A DNA stretch of 23,999 nt from a virus: IMG/VR virus record IMGVR_UViG_3300020474_000109, positions 1 to 23,999 of that record; one strand, written 5' to 3'. How positions within the stretch are numbered: position 1 is the first letter of the stretch; every line of letters begins with the position of its first letter. This document shows, one piece after another, positions 21,401 to 23,999 of the stretch. Below the pieces are notes generated by a model. That model did no database searches and was not told where the DNA came from. It saw nothing but the letters and a program-made list of their open reading frames with translations. The translations under genes and the position numbers were made by a program.

Positions 21401-23312
21401 CAATATAATCTTGTAATGTAGCTGTTTCAGTAGATGTTTTACCTAATTCAATTTGATTTCTAGGATCCCAATATATTTGTACTTGGTGCATACGCTTACC
21501 TTTACCAGCATACAAGCCACCTTGATGTGTATATCCACCAAATCCTGATTTTTGTAATCTTTGTTGAATTTCCTCTAAAATATACTCAGCATGTTCCCAC
21601 GCATCCATATCATAGTCTTCCCAAGCAATTTTACGACTTGTTCTAATAAAATCAGCTAACGAACCATCTCTACCTACAAGGTCTAAAGTGTCACTAAAAA
21701 TATTACTCATGTCACCATCAACGTCATTAGCTGAAACTTTAGCTATTTGTTCATCTATCCATTTAAGAGCTTCATTCATACCGAATGGAGCAGTCTTCGT
21801 CATAGGGACATCAAGATCATAAAATTTTACATCTTGTAATTTCCTAGTTTGATAGATTAAAGGATTACTTAACTCAGCTTCTACTTTCTTTCTTTTTTTA
21901 TTTTTATATTTATTAGCTGTAATTATATCATCTGTAGTATAAAAACCATATCCAAATAATCCTGGGCCACCTTCTTGATAATAGTTAGCATCTGTAGGGC
22001 CATCTAACCTATCTATTTCTACTGATGTACCATGAAAATATGTACCTTTACCACGAGTATCTACAATACGATCTTGTTCTTTAATAGTTCTATCTGGAAA
22101 ACCTTCTGCAGGATCACCTTTAATTACTACATCTCCTTTTAGTTTTTCTCCCGCAAGTAACCTTTGAGCTTCCTCATAGTCACCTTCATGTAAATACTTT
22201 CTTAAATATAGATCTAAATAATCTACATCAGCACGTACACCTTTACCTTCATTATAATTAAAATCAGCTAATTCTTTGTTATGAATCCCATCCTGATCTA
22301 TTTGTTTTCTAATATACTTTTGAGCTACTGCAGTACCTTCGTTGTTAGCTCTATTGATAACATCTGCATAAAAATCTTTAATAACAAAGCCTTTACCTAA
22401 CGCATCTGTACCACCTTTTAATAATTTAGGGTCAGAACCACTTAGTAACTTTTGCTCTTCTATTAATTCTTTAGCTCGTTTCTTAGCAAATACTTTACCT
22501 TTAAGAAAACCTACTAAAGCATGCCCTACTAAGTTAGCTCCAGCTCCAGCTGTAACTGACTTAATTCTAGCAAACCAAGGGTTGTCCTCTTCATTAATTT
22601 GTAATGCTTCAGAAAAAGGTATCATAGGAGCATACTGATTCACGAGATTAGCTATGTTAGCTTCTTCAGAATCATTCATTATAAAATCAGCTACAGCACC
22701 CTCACCTGCTATCTTACCAATTTTTTGCATTTTAGGACTGGTTAAAAACTGAATAGGTCTACTACCAGCTTTAAACTTAGAAGCCATACTTAATAGCTTT
22801 GTACCAGTACCTGTAGCTTTTACAGCTCCCCCAAGGGCTGGGGCTAAAGCTCCACCAGTTGCTGATGTAGCTACAGCTAATAAACCAAACTCACCTAGAC
22901 CTCTAAGTAATTTACCCAAACCTGATTTAGTCTCAGGTGTAAATCTATCTGGTATATCTATCCAGTTACCTTTTTTATAATTTTTAGCAAATGGGTTTTC
23001 TTCATCTGGTTGTCCATATCCAAATAATGTATTAGCAGCAGTTGTAAAGGTATCACCGCTAAGATCTAGAAATGATCCTACACTCTCTACCGCATCCACA
23101 GCTGCACCTAAAGGTACTGATACTACATCTTGTAGAGCCTGTGCGGGGTTGTCTGCTAACATTCCAACATCTGGTACTTGTTGAGATGCTTGTTCTAGTT
23201 GTTCTACTAATCTGTTTTGTTGTAGAAAATCTTTACCAGTATCAAGTATCTCCTTAAACGTGTCATCAGTGGGTTCGTCCATAGAACGAAGAGGATTTGC
23301 TGAATCAGTCAT
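18423..23312 (-). CDS. Large internal virion/ejection protein (T7 gp16-like position) with ADP-ribosyltransferase-like domain
   Basis: This 1629-aa protein lies where T7 encodes its internal core protein gp16 (1318 aa), just before the tail fibre, and should be ejected into the host with the DNA. Hydrophobic segments suited to a membrane channel occur at ~141-160 and ~1277-1298. Residues ~420-620 look like an ADP-ribosyltransferase: GTYFHGTS with H427, GLFGYGFYTTDD with Y458, and a closing HQVQIYWDPRNQI with Q612 near where such enzymes usually carry Glu. I see no lytic transglycosylase motif like that at the N-terminus of T7 gp16. Residues ~990-1400 (YYSSILSSPKTPIRAVV onward) look like the polyvalent-protein regions of phage virions. 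The C-terminus is basic and coiled. Its ATG shares one base with the upstream stop. Confidence 0.85.
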   Translation of the reverse strand: MTDSANPLRSMDEPTDDTFKEILDTGKDFLQQNRLVEQLEQASQQVPDVGMLADNPAQALQDVVSVPLGAAVDAVESVGSFLDLSGDTFTTAANTLFGYGQPDEENPFAKNYKKGNWIDIPDRFTPETKSGLGKLLRGLGEFGLLAVATSATGGALAPALGGAVKATGTGTKLLSMASKFKAGSRPIQFLTSPKMQKIGKIAGEGAVADFIMNDSEEANIANLVNQYAPMIPFSEALQINEEDNPWFARIKSVTAGAGANLVGHALVGFLKGKVFAKKRAKELIEEQKLLSGSDPKLLKGGTDALGKGFVIKDFYADVINRANNEGTAVAQKYIRKQIDQDGIHNKELADFNYNEGKGVRADVDYLDLYLRKYLHEGDYEEAQRLLAGEKLKGDVVIKGDPAEGFPDRTIKEQDRIVDTRGKGTYFHGTSVEIDRLDGPTDANYYQEGGPGLFGYGFYTTDDIITANKYKNKKRKKVEAELSNPLIYQTRKLQDVKFYDLDVPMTKTAPFGMNEALKWIDEQIAKVSANDVDGDMSNIFSDTLDLVGRDGSLADFIRTSRKIAWEDYDMDAWEHAEYILEEIQQRLQKSGFGGYTHQGGLYAGKGKRMHQVQIYWDPRNQIELGKTSTETATLQDYIDLALAKGKAGGDTWLPELGKSSKQDAVDRLRKPDPAVNPNKFGESEKATERIDTDSKNIYAENLNEATLNRKAGRRPVGSTTMATEPSIRRMTNDDRSLRKFITEIMDNTVESSFRQIDNAQPWSDHLDTIFQKAKEINDIIGVGGEEGLRALRRYLNADLSGKTNLKVDDITGRKNFIFWDFDGEKIVTITPQMKNALTIAIHYNLRKAADIGTGVTMLPKGANATRQAINILDHLQIAMVELKNISYMTGNALQAQRGDGIFPQAARARHIKRLKQIKQEEKTFTQNLKDLLEKGDKRGARQLSEIYAITDGNVRSLSMMQSYLKARFGFGGVVDGNKINSQLLRELSSVYYSSILSSPKTPIRAVVGTNLITVLRPFQMWAGANLPGRVNREQSALAAAVIDGIGKAYSESWKIFKHNWDQGVHNQRLSYTGRFDLPNDLKNFQRLGKYAEEFGTDSEKTMYQVINRLVRLNTNPFMRYSQNIMGAGDAAARHVIGRFTARIRAAQEGIDKGIPLDNLTDYAKSQEQRFIDQIFQLDKDNQYVVTDGAALMAGREATMTKDVEGWAKAFESLSSNPVGMLFFPFVRTGYNAVRLTVQHTPLEMMQRRFKDIRDGVNLEKYGLTAADLPAERALQDGRIAMGSTIASMAFIGAMTGSIYGDVPRDKEMRDLWKMEGIRPHTMRIGNTMFSYRDLEPFNTIIATAANLANYQHALDENIRTEMFETLSFMAAATLVDKSMLAGVEDLAAVLDPEGLANKGGRLVSKTLRSALPYSGLLGSMGDVLDANQKEANNMWEMMIRRDAMFKSTIPPKYDMLAKDRSGKKLEMPGANPLMRTFNLLSPVAVTNTSGDPVKTMLYEIGYNLPEVTKTYKGLRLTSTERSMMSKYISMSSLRKNLERIMLDPNGSFQTGYKEFKALGLTRRAGYRVEDQKFYKMIQKEFRKAKKEAYTRMKQENSEIANKLKEQERKRRSGALGNYDTIKYLIEDFPK

Positions 23313-23999
23313 TATTTAATACCAAGATACTCTTTTGCTTTTTCTCGTAAATGTTCATCTTTTTGTTTATTTAATTGTTGAATTGTTTTCTTATTAGCAC
23401 CAATATATTTATCCCCATGTTGTTCCATCCATGAGTTGTTTATGGTGTAGAAAGGTGTATTAAATAAATCTACCTCATTACCAGTTTGTTTACCAGTTTT
23501 ATCAAATCTGTATTGACGAGACAAGATGTTTAATAAATAAGTCCTATTAGGTCTAGTTTCAAAACTCTTACCTTTTCTCAAATCATCATACACACCTTTA
23601 ACAGTTCTAAGAGTCTCAACTCTTTTTTCCCAGTCATTATATATTGGGTTATATTTAAAGGAGTGACCCATAGCATGTTTAATTTTAATAAATTTCTCTG
23701 GTTTAATATCAGGATTTTCTAATATTGCTAATTGAGCATCAATTCCTTCTATATCTTTATAGTCAATAATGTCATTTTTAAGAATGTTTTCTACAACAAA
23801 ATTAGGTTTAATATCTAGTCGTTGTTCAGTTTTAGTCAAACCTCTAGTACTAGATGAAACAAGACTATTATTACTATAAGTATTTATAAGTTTAGAAGTA
23901 TCACCTGAGTAATAACCATCAAGTACTGCAAAAGCATAATCTGATTTTTGATTATTAATACTATCATGAATACTGCCTTCACTATAATCCATCATAGAT
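23312..23999 (-). CDS. C-terminal part of an upstream internal virion protein
   Basis: The frame is open to the right edge, so at least ~227 residues of a longer protein are visible. It ends KAKEYLGIK with a stop that overlaps the next ATG (TAATG). The visible part is polar and mostly helical, including GYYSGDTSKLINTYSNNSLV and NRTYLLNILSRQYRFDKTGK, with a charged coiled-coil-like end. By position, before the gp16-like gene, it may be the counterpart of T7 gp15, but I see no sequence proof. The ATG at 23993-23995 is probably internal. Confidence 0.6.
   Translation of the reverse strand, partial: SMMDYSEGSIHDSINNQKSDYAFAVLDGYYSGDTSKLINTYSNNSLVSSSTRGLTKTEQRLDIKPNFVVENILKNDIIDYKDIEGIDAQLAILENPDIKPEKFIKIKHAMGHSFKYNPIYNDWEKRVETLRTVKGVYDDLRKGKSFETRPNRTYLLNILSRQYRFDKTGKQTGNEVDLFNTPFYTINNSWMEQHGDKYIGANKKTIQQLNKQKDEHLREKAKEYLGIK

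Noticed and set aside
1-23999. tRNA genes, CRISPR arrays, integrase or insertion sequences
   Set aside because: None was recognised by eye on either strand. The only tandem repeats are within the tail fibre coding sequence.

Overview
This window looks like one continuous stretch of a T7-type podovirus (Autographiviridae-like) that infects marine picocyanobacteria. The evidence is a single-subunit T7-like RNA polymerase, a gp2.5-type ssDNA-binding protein, endonuclease I, a T7-type large terminase, a tail fibre with a T7 gp17-type N-terminus, and several small proteins of kinds I associate with cyanophages. Every supported gene is on the minus strand, so transcription runs from high to low coordinates. 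The DNA is AT-rich and coding is almost gapless: most genes overlap by 1, 4, 8 or 11 nt. The phage type is well supported. The cyanobacterial host is an inference from protein resemblance.

Layout in transcription order, right to left. (1) 23999-13846, virion genes: the 3' end of one internal virion protein, a 1629-aa ejection-type protein with what looks like an embedded ADP-ribosyltransferase domain, and a 1516-aa tail fibre. (2) 13845-10484, late cassette: a membrane protein, a holin candidate, two overlapping secreted proteins, a 52-aa protein, the small terminase, a very basic protein, an HNH nuclease, a small protein and a GH24 endolysin. (3) 10494-7756: large terminase, then a structured 165-nt spacer, then three small membrane or secreted proteins. 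(4) 7755-7162: a probable late terminator and about 520 bp without genes, with three consensus-like host promoters facing the early genes. (5) 7161-1, early region: an unknown phage family protein, small proteins, a C5-methyltransferase-like protein, a KTSC protein, an endonuclease VII, more small proteins, RNA polymerase, SSB, endonuclease I, and the first codons of the next gene.

The order late genes - terminase - non-coding - early genes means the window crosses the joined right and left ends of a linear phage genome, as in a circularised or concatemeric assembly. Host RNA polymerase would start at the three promoters near 7200-7570 and make the early proteins and the phage RNA polymerase. 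That enzyme would then transcribe replication and virion genes.

Most interesting points: the ART-like domain inside a protein expected to be ejected into the host; a 27-bp element at 25/27 identity in the polymerase gene and just after the large terminase, a candidate phage promoter or other regulatory site; a cupredoxin-like domain with an apparent type-1 copper site in the tail fibre; and at least four small genes under 60 codons that a simple ORF scan would miss.
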